Of a DNA stretch of 46,209 bases, positions 1 through 9,700 are shown in pieces. How positions within the stretch are numbered: position 1 is the first letter of the stretch; every line of letters starts with the position of its first letter. The position numbers and the translations under genes were made by a program. Source of the stretch: Rhodospirillales bacterium (GTDB lineage Bacteria; Pseudomonadota; Alphaproteobacteria; Reyranellales; Reyranellaceae); NCBI GenBank assembly GCA_009377525.1, contig WHTW01000050.1, forward strand, positions 1 through 46,209, in the 5' to 3' direction. The notes under the pieces are model-generated. The model did no database searches. It had not been told where the DNA came from and saw only the letters and a program-made list of their open reading frames with translations.

Positions 1-88
1 ACGCCAGTCCTGCATCGCCTGGGCGCAGGCTTGCCGTCCTGCACAGCCCCTCCCACACTCTCTGCCAAGGCCTGCTGAAAGAGGCCGG

Positions 89-505
89 ATGGGGGAGACG
101 ATGACGGCTTCTGTCGTTGCTTTGACGGGCTTTGTCGCCTGGACATTGGCGCTGCTGATCTTGATGGAAGCGGTGCGCACCGTGCACGTCGTGACAGGCA
201 GGGTGCCGGCCAACCAGTTCGTGCCCGACAATGCCAACCTGTCGCCGTTCATGCAGCGGCTGGCGCGTGCGCATCTCAACTGCATCGAGGGCCTGCCGTT
301 GTTCGGCGGCCTGCTCGCGATCGCCATCATGACATCGCCCACGTCGATCACCGATCCGCTGGCGCTGTGGCTGCTGGCGGCACTCATCATCCAGTCCGTC
401 ATCCATCTGGCATCGCTCAGCGCAATCGCCGTCACGCTGCGCTTTACGGCCTTCGCCGTGCAGTTGATCATCTCCGTCTATTGGGCCTGGAAGCTCCTGG
501 CCTGA
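89..505 (+). CDS. MAPEG family membrane protein
   Basis: A 138-residue integral membrane protein with four hydrophobic segments (roughly residues 8-28, 68-85, 90-110 and 115-136). The ARAHLNCIEGLPLF stretch near residue 60 has the R-x-x-x-N-x-x-E-x-x-P pattern of MAPEG proteins (membrane-associated proteins in eicosanoid and glutathione metabolism). Bacterial members are mostly uncharacterised glutathione-dependent or structural membrane proteins. The start is ambiguous: ATG at 89 follows a GAGG, and an in-frame ATG at 101 follows GGGGGAG very closely; the second would remove four residues. It lies 28 bases upstream of the methyltransferase gene on the same strand, so the two may be co-transcribed. 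Function beyond the family is not inferable. Confidence 0.85.
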   Translation: MGETMTASVVALTGFVAWTLALLILMEAVRTVHVVTGRVPANQFVPDNANLSPFMQRLARAHLNCIEGLPLFGGLLAIAIMTSPTSITDPLALWLLAALIIQSVIHLASLSAIAVTLRFTAFAVQLIISVYWAWKLLA

Positions 506-533
506 GCGTCGTTTCAACGCAACGGAGCGCAGC

Positions 534-1532
534 ATGGCGGATCCAACACCGACCACCGTCCGCCTGCAGAACATCGCCCAGTCCTACGGCCAGTCGGCCG
601 CCCTCATGGCGGCCGTCGAGGTCGGCGTGTTCACGGCGATCGGCAATGGCGCGGGGACCTACGAGGAAGTGGCGCAAGCCGTCGACATCCATCCGACCAA
701 CGCCGAGCGGCTGATGGTGATGCTGTGCGCCGCCGGCTTGCTCGAGAAGGCCGACGGCCGGCATCGCAACGCCGCCGACGTCGAGCGCTACCTGGTCGAA
801 GGCAAGCCCGGCTACATGGGCCCCTGGATCACCTTCACCAAGCCGCAGTGGACCCAGTGGGGCCGGCTGGCCGAGCACCTGCGCATCAAGGACCTCAAGG
901 TGATGGGATCGATCGAGACCTTCACCGTGGCCGACGCGCGGCGCTACCACGAGGCGACCTACTCGATCGGCCTGGGCGCCGGCCGCCGTTTCGTCCGCCA
1001 GGTCGATCTTTCGGGCCGCAAGCGCATCATGGATATCGGCGGTGGCTCGGGCGCCTACTGCATCGCCGCCGCCAAGGAGCACGCGGGGTTACGCGCCGCG
1101 GTGCTCGACCTGCCCGTGGTCTGCGAGGTGGCGCGCGACTTCATCGCTGCCAACGGCGTCGCCGATCGCGTCGAGGCCCGCGCCTGCAACTTCACGCGCG
1201 ATCCGTTCCCGGCCGATTGCGACGTCGCCATCATGGCCTCCAACCTGCCGATGTACGGCCGCGATATGATCGCCAGCGTCATCAGGAAGGCGCACGACGC
1301 GCTGCTGCCCGGCGGCCAGATGCATCTCATCGGGGAGATGACCAACGATCAGCGCACCGGACCCTGGGGGCCGGCCTATTGGGGCCTCGGCCAGGCGGTG
1401 TCGGATTCGCTGGGCCTCGCCCATTCGGAAGCGGACGTCTTGGGATACTTCCGCGCCGCCGGATTCAGCGACGTCGGCCTGCACGACTTCATCCCGGGAT
1501 CGCTCGGCCGCGTCACCGGCACCAAGGTGTGA
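534..1532 (+). CDS. SAM-dependent O-methyltransferase-like protein
   Basis: A 332-residue class I methyltransferase of the acetylserotonin/hydroxyneurosporene O-methyltransferase type. The first ~110 residues are a winged-helix dimerisation domain (MAAVEVGVFTAI, then a region typical of small-molecule O-methyltransferases). The catalytic domain follows with the SAM motif DIGGGSGAY near residue 165 and the acidic motif VLDLP about 20 residues later. The ATG is preceded by GGAG at good spacing. The gene ends one base before the GTG of the nitronate monooxygenase-like gene, which implies translational coupling. The methyl acceptor is unknown; a role in secondary or xenobiotic metabolism is only inference. 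Confidence 0.85.
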   Translation: MADPTPTTVRLQNIAQSYGQSAALMAAVEVGVFTAIGNGAGTYEEVAQAVDIHPTNAERLMVMLCAAGLLEKADGRHRNAADVERYLVEGKPGYMGPWITFTKPQWTQWGRLAEHLRIKDLKVMGSIETFTVADARRYHEATYSIGLGAGRRFVRQVDLSGRKRIMDIGGGSGAYCIAAAKEHAGLRAAVLDLPVVCEVARDFIAANGVADRVEARACNFTRDPFPADCDVAIMASNLPMYGRDMIASVIRKAHDALLPGGQMHLIGEMTNDQRTGPWGPAYWGLGQAVSDSLGLAHSEADVLGYFRAAGFSDVGLHDFIPGSLGRVTGTKV

Positions 1533-1533
1533 C

Positions 1534-2592
1534 GTGTTCCACACCGTCATCTGCGATCTGTTGGGCATCAGGTATCCGATCCTGCAAGGCGCCTTGCAGG
1601 GCGGCGGTGGCGTGGAGCTGGTGGCGGCCGTGAGCGAGGCGGGCGGGCTGGGCGTGCTGCCAACTTTCGGCGGCACCGACCAGAAGCTGCGGGCCGACAT
1701 CGCCGGCGTGCGAGCGCGCACCAATCGGCCGTTCGGCGTCAACATCATGCCCATGGGTCGCGGCATCACCGAGCGCTGCGCGGCGACCTGCATCGAGCTC
1801 GGCATCCCCGTCGTCACCACGGGGCGGGCCGACCCGGGCGAAGCCGTCGTGCGCCGGCTGAAAGCGGCCGGCATCAAGGTCGTGTCGGTGATCCCGACGG
1901 TCGAGCATGCCAGGCGCATGGAGGCCGAAGGCGTCGACGCCGTCGTCGCCTCCGGCGCGGAGGCGGGCGGCCATGTCGGCACCGTTTCGACGCTGCCGCT
2001 GGTGCCGCAGGTGGTCGATGCGGTGAAGATCCCGGTGCTGGCGGCGGGCGGCATCGGCGACGCGCGCGGCTTCCTCGCGGCCTTCGCACTGGGCGCGGTC
2101 GGCATCCAGATGGGCACGCGCTTCATGGCGACGACGGAGTCCGACCTCAACGACTGGGGTCGCGACCGGCTGCTGGCGATGCGCGAGACCGACACCATCG
2201 TCACCCGCGCCATGACCGGCGCCACCGTGCGCTGCATTCGCACGCCCGAGATCGCGGCCTACGAAGACGCGGTGGCGCGCGGCGCGGATACCGCCGAGCT
2301 GAAGGACCTCGCCGCCCGCGTCCGCACATCGCGCTACGGCGAGGACAGGAGCGACCGCCGGCAATCGGCCGCCGGTCAGGTCGCCGGCATGATCACCGAG
2401 GTCGTGGCCGTGCGCGAGCTGCTCGAAGCCATGCTGGCCGACGCGACGCGGCTGGCCGAACGGCTGCCGTCAGTGGCGAAGGGGAGGAATGACAGCACTG
2501 CCAGCATGCGAAGGACCGACACCAGCAGTAGTAGCGGTGTCGCGGCAGCCCCCAAGGTGTACCCCTCTCTGGAGCCTCAAAAGTCGCAATAA
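1534..2592 (+). CDS. nitronate monooxygenase / 2-nitropropane dioxygenase family
   Basis: An FMN-dependent TIM-barrel enzyme of the nitronate monooxygenase family, which oxidises alkyl nitronates or acts as an enoyl-ACP-reductase-like flavoprotein. Visible family motifs are GIRYPILQGALQGGG at the N-terminus, ASGAEAGGHVG near residue 135, and AAGGIGDARG followed by GAVGIQMGTRF, which build the FMN phosphate site. It starts with GTG directly after the methyltransferase stop. The core ends near residue 310 (VREL..MLADATRLAERL). The last ~45 residues are Ser/Thr-rich low complexity with no family counterpart that I recognise, possibly a read-on into former intergenic DNA after loss of the original stop. 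Confidence 0.88.
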   Translation: MFHTVICDLLGIRYPILQGALQGGGGVELVAAVSEAGGLGVLPTFGGTDQKLRADIAGVRARTNRPFGVNIMPMGRGITERCAATCIELGIPVVTTGRADPGEAVVRRLKAAGIKVVSVIPTVEHARRMEAEGVDAVVASGAEAGGHVGTVSTLPLVPQVVDAVKIPVLAAGGIGDARGFLAAFALGAVGIQMGTRFMATTESDLNDWGRDRLLAMRETDTIVTRAMTGATVRCIRTPEIAAYEDAVARGADTAELKDLAARVRTSRYGEDRSDRRQSAAGQVAGMITEVVAVRELLEAMLADATRLAERLPSVAKGRNDSTASMRRTDTSSSSGVAAAPKVYPSLEPQKSQ

Positions 2593-3056
2593 AATAACTC
2601 GGCATCGCCGATATGGACTATAGTTCTTGACAAGTACGGTGGTTTTCGGTAGAGTCCAGGCGTCTGTCGCTCTATGCATCGTTGATCCGATCACATATGC
2701 GCGTGGTGTGCCGCTCGCGCCTGCGGGGCTTGCCATGGCGCGCACACCTGTCATCTCGACCGAAGCCGAGCGCAGCGCCTGCCCTCAGCGCAGTCGAAGG
2801 AAGGCGGAGTGGAGGGACCTAATTCTCCCAAGCGCGGGAGAGGAGCCTGAAGGAGGCCCAATCCATAGGGGCTCGAGCTTCGCGAAACGCTACGACCCAC
2901 TGTCGGAAACCTCGGAAACCTCGGAAACCTCCGGCTTTCGCTGGCAGTGCATGCATGCGACGGGTAGCGGAAACTGCGCAAATCCCTCGTCGCGGCCACA
3001 AGCATGGCGACTGCAGTGTATGCGCGCCTTGGCGGTGATACCCCGACGGAAACGCA
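2593..3056. other. 464-bp intergenic stretch with repeat debris, no gene
   Basis: No convincing reading frame on either strand. Two repeat signatures are visible. Positions 2750-2820 start with gtcatctcgaccgaagccgag and look like one arm of the palindromic family seen complete at 17843-17917 and 26435-26502. Positions 2903-2929 hold three exact copies of the 9-mer tcggaaacc. The stretch separates the convergent genes ending at 2592 (+) and 3057 (-). Confidence 0.6.
2903..2929. repeat. 9-bp tandem repeat, three exact copies
   Basis: tcggaaacc occurs at 2903-2911, 2912-2920 and 2921-2929, followed by a degenerate fourth start (tccggc). It is intergenic between convergent genes. Slipped-strand variation in copy number would be expected; no function is evident. 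Confidence 0.8.
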
Positions 3057-4298
3057 TCAGGGCTTGCGCTGCAGGCCCCAGGTCTGGGCCAGCAGCTCGC
3101 CGATCCGGGCCGCCACCATCCGGTTGCCGGGGCTGTGGCCTTCGGCGTCGGCGAGATAGTGGATCTGGTCGGCGTAGATGGTGCTCGTGTCGTTGCGGAA
3201 AATATCGCCCAGGTCGTAGATCGGCAGGCCGCGCTCGCGCAGGGTCATCATGCCGGCGACCATGCGGCGATAGAGCTCGCCGTAGGCGAGGTCGCCGACC
3301 ACGCGCCTTTCCGCGTCGGTCAGCGCCTTGCCCCAGGCCGGGATGGGCTGCAGGAAGAAGGCCGACTTCACGCCGTAGTCGTGCGCCAGCGCCTCCGTCG
3401 CCCGGAAGTATTTCCGGTAGAGGTCGAGCTGGACGTCGAACAGGCGTTGCGGATTGTCCTGCACGTCCTTGGGCAAGGCGAAGAGGCTGGGGATCGTCGT
3501 CCGCTTGCTGGACTTGAAGCTGTCCTTGCCCTTGGCCGCCGCCTCGATGCCGCGAATGACCAGGTAGGCGGCGTGCGACTTCCCGAGAATCCGATTGACC
3601 GCCATCGCCCCGGCGATGCGTCCCATCACCCAGCCGATCGCGGCGTCGCCGAAATTCTCGTCGGCGGCGAATGGATTGACTTCCAGGAAGTTGGCCGCCG
3701 GGCCTTCGAGGCGCTGGTCCATCTTCGGTTGGAAGTAATAGTGCTCGTTGTAGCCGCTGAGATTGATCACGGCATCGACCGCGTTGGCATAGAGCGCAAA
3801 GGCGATGAACGACTGGGGCTCCTTCCAAGCGCCGGCGGCGGCGTCCAGCACCATCCAGGGCTTGCCGTTGGGACTGACGAAGGTCTTGTTCAGCTCCTCC
3901 TCGAGATAGCGCGGATAGGGCGGCTTCTGGTTGCCGCCCAGGTAGGCCGCGACCGAGCCGCCGCTGATCATGACGACGTAGCGGTCGGCGGGCTTCACGG
4001 TCGGGAAGTCGGGACCGAACAGGCCGACATTGTTGGCCCACGAGATGCCACATGGCGGGTTGGCGTGATGCACGAACGCCCAGTAGGGGTGGGGATAGAG
4101 CGTGTCGATGAAGCGGCAGCCCGTGCCCCGGGTCATGTCGCGCACGTAGGTGTTCTGGGTGCGCTCGAACAGCTTGGCCGCCGGGGTATGGCGGCCATCC
4201 TCGAGATACAGCCAGCCGATCGCCATGACCTCGACCGCGGCCAAAGCGACGACGAACCCGACAACGATCGAGATGAAAGAGAAGAGGCGTCTCTTCAT
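3057..4298 (-). CDS. membrane-anchored SGNH/GDSL-type hydrolase
   Basis: A 413-residue protein with an N-terminal signal anchor (residues 4-30, FSFISIVVGFVVALAAVEV), so the catalytic domain is probably periplasmic. Block I is MISGGSVAAYLGG with the putative nucleophile Ser115. LSGYNEHYYFQ supplies the block III Asn, and YADQIHYL near the C-terminus supplies the D-x-x-H block V. Members of this family deacylate esters, often O-acetyl groups on polysaccharides. It is separated by 16 bases from the TauD-like gene upstream on the same strand. A second protein of the same architecture follows at 5233-6780, suggesting that the two act on related surface substrates. The substrate is unknown. Confidence 0.7.
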   Translation of the reverse strand: MKRRLFSFISIVVGFVVALAAVEVMAIGWLYLEDGRHTPAAKLFERTQNTYVRDMTRGTGCRFIDTLYPHPYWAFVHHANPPCGISWANNVGLFGPDFPTVKPADRYVVMISGGSVAAYLGGNQKPPYPRYLEEELNKTFVSPNGKPWMVLDAAAGAWKEPQSFIAFALYANAVDAVINLSGYNEHYYFQPKMDQRLEGPAANFLEVNPFAADENFGDAAIGWVMGRIAGAMAVNRILGKSHAAYLVIRGIEAAAKGKDSFKSSKRTTIPSLFALPKDVQDNPQRLFDVQLDLYRKYFRATEALAHDYGVKSAFFLQPIPAWGKALTDAERRVVGDLAYGELYRRMVAGMMTLRERGLPIYDLGDIFRNDTSTIYADQIHYLADAEGHSPGNRMVAARIGELLAQTWGLQRKP

Positions 4299-4314
4299 CG
4301 CTCAGTCGATGCGA

Positions 4315-5160
4315 TCATACCGGCCGGTCGCCGCTGATCTGGATGCGCCGCAACAGGCGGCGGAACGGGCCGGTGTCGCCGAGCGCGATGTGCTTGGTGC
4401 TGCGATTGTCCCAGAAGGCGATGGAGCCCTTCTGCCAGCGGTAGCGGAAGGTGAATTCGGGCCGGTTGCCATGCTCCATCAAGAAATCGAGCAATGGCTT
4501 GCTCTCGGCCTCGGTCATGCCCTCGAAGCCCACGGTGTAGGACTTGTTGACGAACAGCATCTTGCGGCCGGTCTCGCGATTGGTGCGCACCACCGGATGG
4601 CTGCTGCGCGTCTCGCGCCAGTCCGCGCCGTCGCGATGCTTGGTCGAGCGGCCCTTGTTCTTCCCGGCCTGCGGGCCCGCCACCATGATGTCGCTGTGCA
4701 CGGCTCTCAGCCCCGCCAGCATCTTCTTCATGCCGTCCGACAGCGTTTCGTAAGCGAGGTACTGGTTGGCGAACATGGTGTCGCCGCCATAGGCGGGGAT
4801 GTCGATGCCGTAGAGGATGGCGCCCATCGGCGGCTCGGGGCACATGGTGGTGTCGGCGTGCCAGTCCTCGCCGACATAGCCGGTGTCGCCGGGCTCGCGG
4901 CGCACCGTGACGATCTCGGGATCGTCGCCCATGCCGACATAGTTGGGATGGATGAAGATCTCGCCGAAGCGGCGGGCGAAGGCCTTGTGGCGCGCGACGT
5001 CGAGCTCCTGGTCGCGGAAGAACACCACGCAATGCTCGTTCAGCGCGTCGCGGATCTCGCCGATGGTTTCGTCGTCGAGATCCTGCGTCACGTCGACGCC
5101 GGAAATCTCCGCGCCGCCGGCGCCGGAGAGCAGACGAATCTCGAGACGCGTGTTGCGCAT
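4315..5160 (-). CDS. TauD/TfdA-family Fe(II)/2-oxoglutarate dioxygenase
   Basis: A 281-residue non-haem iron oxygenase. The H-x-D iron ligands are His101 and Asp103 in EDWHADTTM, and the distal His257 is in DNRSTKHIAL. The arginine cluster FRRLLRRIQI provides the 2-oxoglutarate carboxylate contact. LELRLLSGAGGAEISGVD-like residues at the N-terminus are typical of the TauD group, which hydroxylates taurine, aryloxyalkanoates or other carbon acids with release of CO2 and succinate. Length matches the family. It lies between two SGNH hydrolase genes on the same strand, with a 72-base gap to the upstream one. The substrate cannot be read from the sequence. Confidence 0.9.
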   Translation of the reverse strand: MRNTRLEIRLLSGAGGAEISGVDVTQDLDDETIGEIRDALNEHCVVFFRDQELDVARHKAFARRFGEIFIHPNYVGMGDDPEIVTVRREPGDTGYVGEDWHADTTMCPEPPMGAILYGIDIPAYGGDTMFANQYLAYETLSDGMKKMLAGLRAVHSDIMVAGPQAGKNKGRSTKHRDGADWRETRSSHPVVRTNRETGRKMLFVNKSYTVGFEGMTEAESKPLLDFLMEHGNRPEFTFRYRWQKGSIAFWDNRSTKHIALGDTGPFRRLLRRIQISGDRPV

Positions 5161-5232
5161 GGGCTCGCTCCACCTTGTTGGCTAAGGCTACATCAACGGT
5201 CGCGCCTGTACATCCGTCTCTGCCGAACAGCG

Positions 5233-6780
5233 TCACTGGCAGGCGAAGGTGATCTTTCGCGGGGTGATCGTGGGCGGGGCCGATGCGGTCGGGTCGGTCG
5301 GCCTGGGCCACGAGCGGTCGGCCAGATGCTTTTCGACCACCGGCAGCAGCAGGTTGAAGGTGATCCAGGCCTGCAGCCTGAGGCCGGCATAGTTGGTGTG
5401 GACGGCATCGACGAAGAGGTCGGGATCGAGCGGCATGTAGCGGGCGGTGTCGATGAACGGGAGGCCGTGCGTCTTGGCATACTTGGCGAGCAACCGGTTC
5501 TGGAAGGTCGACAGCCGCTCCATGTCGCGATAGCGGAACGGGTAGTAGCCGCTGTTGAGCTGCTCGAGGATGTACTTGTGACGGACCGGATCGAGCACCA
5601 TGCCGTCCTTCACCATCCACAGGAACGAGCTCACCGCGAAGTCGCTGCCGACTTGCCGGACGGCGGTGCGCATCTCGTCGAGGTCGCGCTGGATCGGGTT
5701 CAGGTTGACCGGCAGCCTGGCGTAGGAGAGGTCGGGATCGGCTTCGTCCAGCCCCTCCGGCCACTGCAGGCGGTAGTCGGGCTTGGGCCATTCGCGGCCG
5801 TCCTGCGAGGGGCCGGCCATGCCGACGGCGGCGCGGATGCGGGCCGCGATGGCCGAGTAGCGCGAGGCCTCCTGCAGCCACCCCGGTGCGACAGTTGCCG
5901 GCGGGACCTTGGGCGCGGCCGACTTCGGCGGCACCTTGTCGACGATCGAGTGCAGCTCGAACTGGTTGCCGCCCTCGTAGTAGACGACCAGGTCGGGCCT
6001 GAGCGGCGCCACCTCGTTTTTCACGACCGCTACGTTGTCGGTCGACACGATGCTTTCACGCGCCGCGTTCAGCACCTCGAAATGCACCGGCAGCTTCCGA
6101 GAGTCGGCCCAGCGGTTCAGCCAGTAGCCGACCAGCTCGGGATAGGAGAAGGCCAGGTGCGGCGGCCCGACGGTGGTCGAGGAGCCGACGAACACGATGC
6201 GGATGGTCTTGTCACCGCGCGGCGTCTCGATCGGAGCACCGCGCCAGCCCATCTGGTTGGTCACCAGGCCGGTCGGCTGCGTGGCGTCGGGCATGTAGCG
6301 GTAGGGCGGCCTGGCCTCGCCGTCGGGCGGATCGTAGAGATAGAGCATGCCCGGCGCGTGGCGCAGGAAGTTGTGCTTGCAGGGGTCGCCGGCGAAGGCC
6401 GAGTTCCACGCCTTGAACGGGTCGGCCGGACGGAACTCCATGCCGCCGACGTTATGGTCCTCGACGTAGTGGAAGATCTTCTGCCATTCGGGATCGACCT
6501 TGCGCCGGTTGGGCAGCGGCGGCGGCTCGCTGAAGAACCATTTGCGGTCGACGCCGGCGGCGAGCGGAAACTTGTCCAGCACCGCCGGATCGACGGTCGC
6601 GCTGCCCTCCGGGTTGCCGAGCGGCATGGCGAACATCTGGTAGCCGTCGATGTAGCGGACGGCTGCTTCGGCAACGAGGATGCTTACGACGATCGACGCG
6701 AGAAACAGCAGGACGTTCTTCAGCTTCAGGGCGCTCCCTTGGGACGGGAAGCCACCTAGCACAGAATTCGGGCAACGCAA
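5233..6780 (-). CDS. membrane-anchored SGNH-type hydrolase, larger paralogue
   Basis: Up to 515 residues, with a signal anchor at about residues 20-43 (KNVLLFLASIVVSILVAEAA). IVFVGSSTTVG carries the block I Ser, VYYEGGNQFELHS gives the block III Asn, and LFVDAVHTNYAG gives the D-x-x-H catalytic pair. Start choice is uncertain. The frame opens with a TTG at 6780, a GTG lies seven codons in, and a CTG just before LKLKN has AGGGAG at six bases upstream, which would start the protein directly before the anchor. It lies 18 bases after the RND pump gene, so it may be part of that transcript. It has the same fold and topology as the 3057-4298 product. Confidence 0.68.
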   Translation of the reverse strand: MRCPNSVLGGFPSQGSALKLKNVLLFLASIVVSILVAEAAVRYIDGYQMFAMPLGNPEGSATVDPAVLDKFPLAAGVDRKWFFSEPPPLPNRRKVDPEWQKIFHYVEDHNVGGMEFRPADPFKAWNSAFAGDPCKHNFLRHAPGMLYLYDPPDGEARPPYRYMPDATQPTGLVTNQMGWRGAPIETPRGDKTIRIVFVGSSTTVGPPHLAFSYPELVGYWLNRWADSRKLPVHFEVLNAARESIVSTDNVAVVKNEVAPLRPDLVVYYEGGNQFELHSIVDKVPPKSAAPKVPPATVAPGWLQEASRYSAIAARIRAAVGMAGPSQDGREWPKPDYRLQWPEGLDEADPDLSYARLPVNLNPIQRDLDEMRTAVRQVGSDFAVSSFLWMVKDGMVLDPVRHKYILEQLNSGYYPFRYRDMERLSTFQNRLLAKYAKTHGLPFIDTARYMPLDPDLFVDAVHTNYAGLRLQAWITFNLLLPVVEKHLADRSWPRPTDPTASAPPTITPRKITFACQ

Positions 6781-6798
6781 GCCGGCTGCGAAGATCGT

Positions 6799-9700
6799 TC
6801 AGGGAGCCTGCGGCTCCGGCTCCGGCTCGGGCTTCGGCGCGGCCTTGGGCGCCTTGCCCTTCTTGCCGCGCTCCTCGAAGCGCTGCAGCACCGTGAAGAA
6901 GGACGGCACGAACAGCACGGCGAGGCAGGTCGAGGCGATCATGCCGCTGAACACCGCGAGGCCGAGCGAGATGCGCGCATTGGCACCGGCGCCGGTCGCC
7001 ATCACCAGGGGCACGACGCCCAGGATGAAGGCGAACGACGTCATCAGGATCGGCCGGAAGCGCGTGCGGGCGGCCTCGACCGCGGCCTCGACGATTTCCT
7101 TGCCTTCGTGCCGCGCCTCGCGCGCCACCTCGACGATCAGGATGGCGTTCTTGGCGCCGAGCGCGATCAAGAGCATCAAGCCGATCTGGGTGTACATGTT
7201 GTTGGCGAGCCCGAGGCTGCCCAGCGCAATGGCCGGGCCGATCAGCGCCAGCGGCACGGCGAGAATCACCGCCAGCGGCGCGATCCAGCTCTCGTACTGG
7301 CCGGCGAGGCAGAGATAGACCAGCAGGATGGCCAGCGCGAACACATACATGAGCTGGTTGCCGACGATGTTCTCCTGGTAGGCCATCGCCGTCCATTCGA
7401 AACCCGTGCCGGGCGGCAGGGTGGCGTTGGCGATCTGGTCCATCAACTGGATGGCCTCGCCCGAGCTGAAGCCCGGCGCCGGCGAGCCCACGATCGAGGC
7501 CGACGGGTAGAGGTTGTACAGGGTGATCAGCGGCGGGCCGGCGGCCTGGCGCAGCTCGGCAAGTGCGCCGATCGGCACCATCTGGCCGTCGGCGTTCCTG
7601 ACCTGCAGGCGCAGGATGTCGTCGGGCTTGGTGCGATACGGCGAATCGGCCTGCATGAAGACCATCAGGCTGAGGCCAAACTTGTTGAACCGGTTGACGT
7701 AGGCCGAGCCAAGATAAGAGGAGAGCGTGGAGAAGACCTCGCCGATCGACACCTTGAGGGTCTCGGCCTTGGAGCGGTCGACATCGACCCGGACATGCGG
7801 CGCACCGGCGCGGAAGGACGTGATCAGATTGGTGAGCGCCGACTGAGTGCCGGCCTGCTCGATCAGGTTGCCCGTGGCGTTCTGCAGCTTCACATAGTCG
7901 AAGCTGCCGTCCTTCTGCTCGACCTGCATCTGGAAGCCGCCGGCATTGCCGATGCCCTGGATCGGCGGCGGCACCAGCGGGAAGGCGCGGCCGTCCTGCA
8001 GGACCTGGACCTCGCGGCCGATATGCATGACGATCGAGCGCAGGTCCTGGCCGGCCTTCTTTTCGCGCACGCCCCAGTCGTCGAGGATGACGTAGGCCAC
8101 GCCGGCATTGGCCAGCGCCGAGTTGCTGTCCAGCACCGACATGCCGGAAATCGCCACGACCTGCTTCACGCCGGGCGTCGCCTGGGCGATGGCGCTGACC
8201 TGGGCAAGAGCGGCATCGGTGCGCTCCAGCGAGGCGCCGTCGGGCAGCTGCAGGCCGACCAGCATGTAGCCCTGGTCCTCGTTGGGGATGAACGCCGTCG
8301 GCAGGCGCGCCACGCCCCAGCCGCCGACGCCGGCCAGCACGAGGGCCAGCAGCACCATGAGGCCGCTGCGATGGACCATGGTGCCGATCAGCCAGCCATA
8401 GCCGTTCTCGAGACGCTGATAGACGTTGTTGAAGCCGCGGAAGAAGAAGTTGCGCTGCTCCGGCGGCACCGCGGGCCGGAGCCACATGGCGCATTGCGTC
8501 GGCTTCAGGGTGGCGGCGTTGATGGCGCTGATCAGGGCGGTGGCGGCGATCACCAGGGCGAACTGGGCGAACATCTGGCCGGTCAGGCCGGGTACGAAGG
8601 CGGCCGGCAGGAACACCGACATCAGCACCAGCGTGATGCCGATCACCGGCCCGAACAGCTCGCTCATCGCCTTGATGGCCGCGTCATGGGGTGTGAGGCC
8701 GCGCTCGATGTGGCGCGCCACACCCTCGACGATGACGATGGCGTCGTCGACCACGATGCCGATCGCCAGCACGATGCCGAACATGGTCGTGGTGTTGATG
8801 GTGAAGCCCATCGCCGCCATGGCGGCAAAGGCGCCGATGATCGTCACCGGAATGGTCGTCGCCGGCACCAACATGGCGCGCCAGTCCTGCAGGAACACCA
8901 TGATGACGATCAGCACCAGGATGCCGGCCTCGATCAGGGTCATGAACACCTCTTGAATAGAGGTCTTCACGAAGGCCGTGGTGTCGAACGGGATGTCGTA
9001 GGCCAGGCCCTGCGGGAAAGCCTTGGCAAGCTCATCCATCTTGGCGCGCACGCGGTTGGCGACGTCGAGCGCGTTGGCCTCGGGGAGCTGATAGATGGCG
9101 ATGCCCGCGCCCTGCTTGCCGTTCGTCTTGAAGGTGTTGGCGTAGGTCTGGGCGCCGAGCTCGATGCGGGCGATATCCTTCAGCCGCAGGATCCGGCCGC
9201 CATTGCCCTGCTCGCTCTTGACGATGATGTTGCCGAATTCCTCGGGCGTGCTGAGACGTCCCTGCACGTCGACGGTGAACTGGAAGTCCTGGCCCTTGGG
9301 CGCCGGCGGGATGCCGACCTGGCCCGCCGTCACCGGCTGGCTCTGCTCCTGCACGACGCGGGCCACCGTCGAGGGCGTCAGCCCGAACGTGTAGAGCTTC
9401 TGCGGATCGAGCCAGATGCGCATGGAATACTGGCCGACGCCCAGCACCTGGGTGTTGCCGACACCCGGCAGCCGGGCGATCTCGTTGATCAGGTTGATGG
9501 TGGCGTAGTTCGACATATAGAGGCTGTCGAACCGCCCGTCGGGCGAGGTCAGAGACACGATCTGCAGGATCGCCGTCGACTTCTTCTCGGTGACGACACC
9601 CTGCGCCTGCACCGAGGCGGGCAGCGAGGCGAGCGCGGCGCTGACGCGGTTCTGCACCAGCACCTGGGCGAAATCGAGGTCGGTGCCGATCTGGAAGGTC

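Noticed and set aside
2903..2929. Short tandem repeats as a possible CRISPR remnant
   Set aside because: The 9-bp units are contiguous with no spacers, and there are no cas genes.
4150..6759. An 869-codon plus-strand frame antisense to the TauD and SGNH genes
   Set aside because: Same reason: a shadow frame over three genes with clear catalytic motifs on the minus strand.
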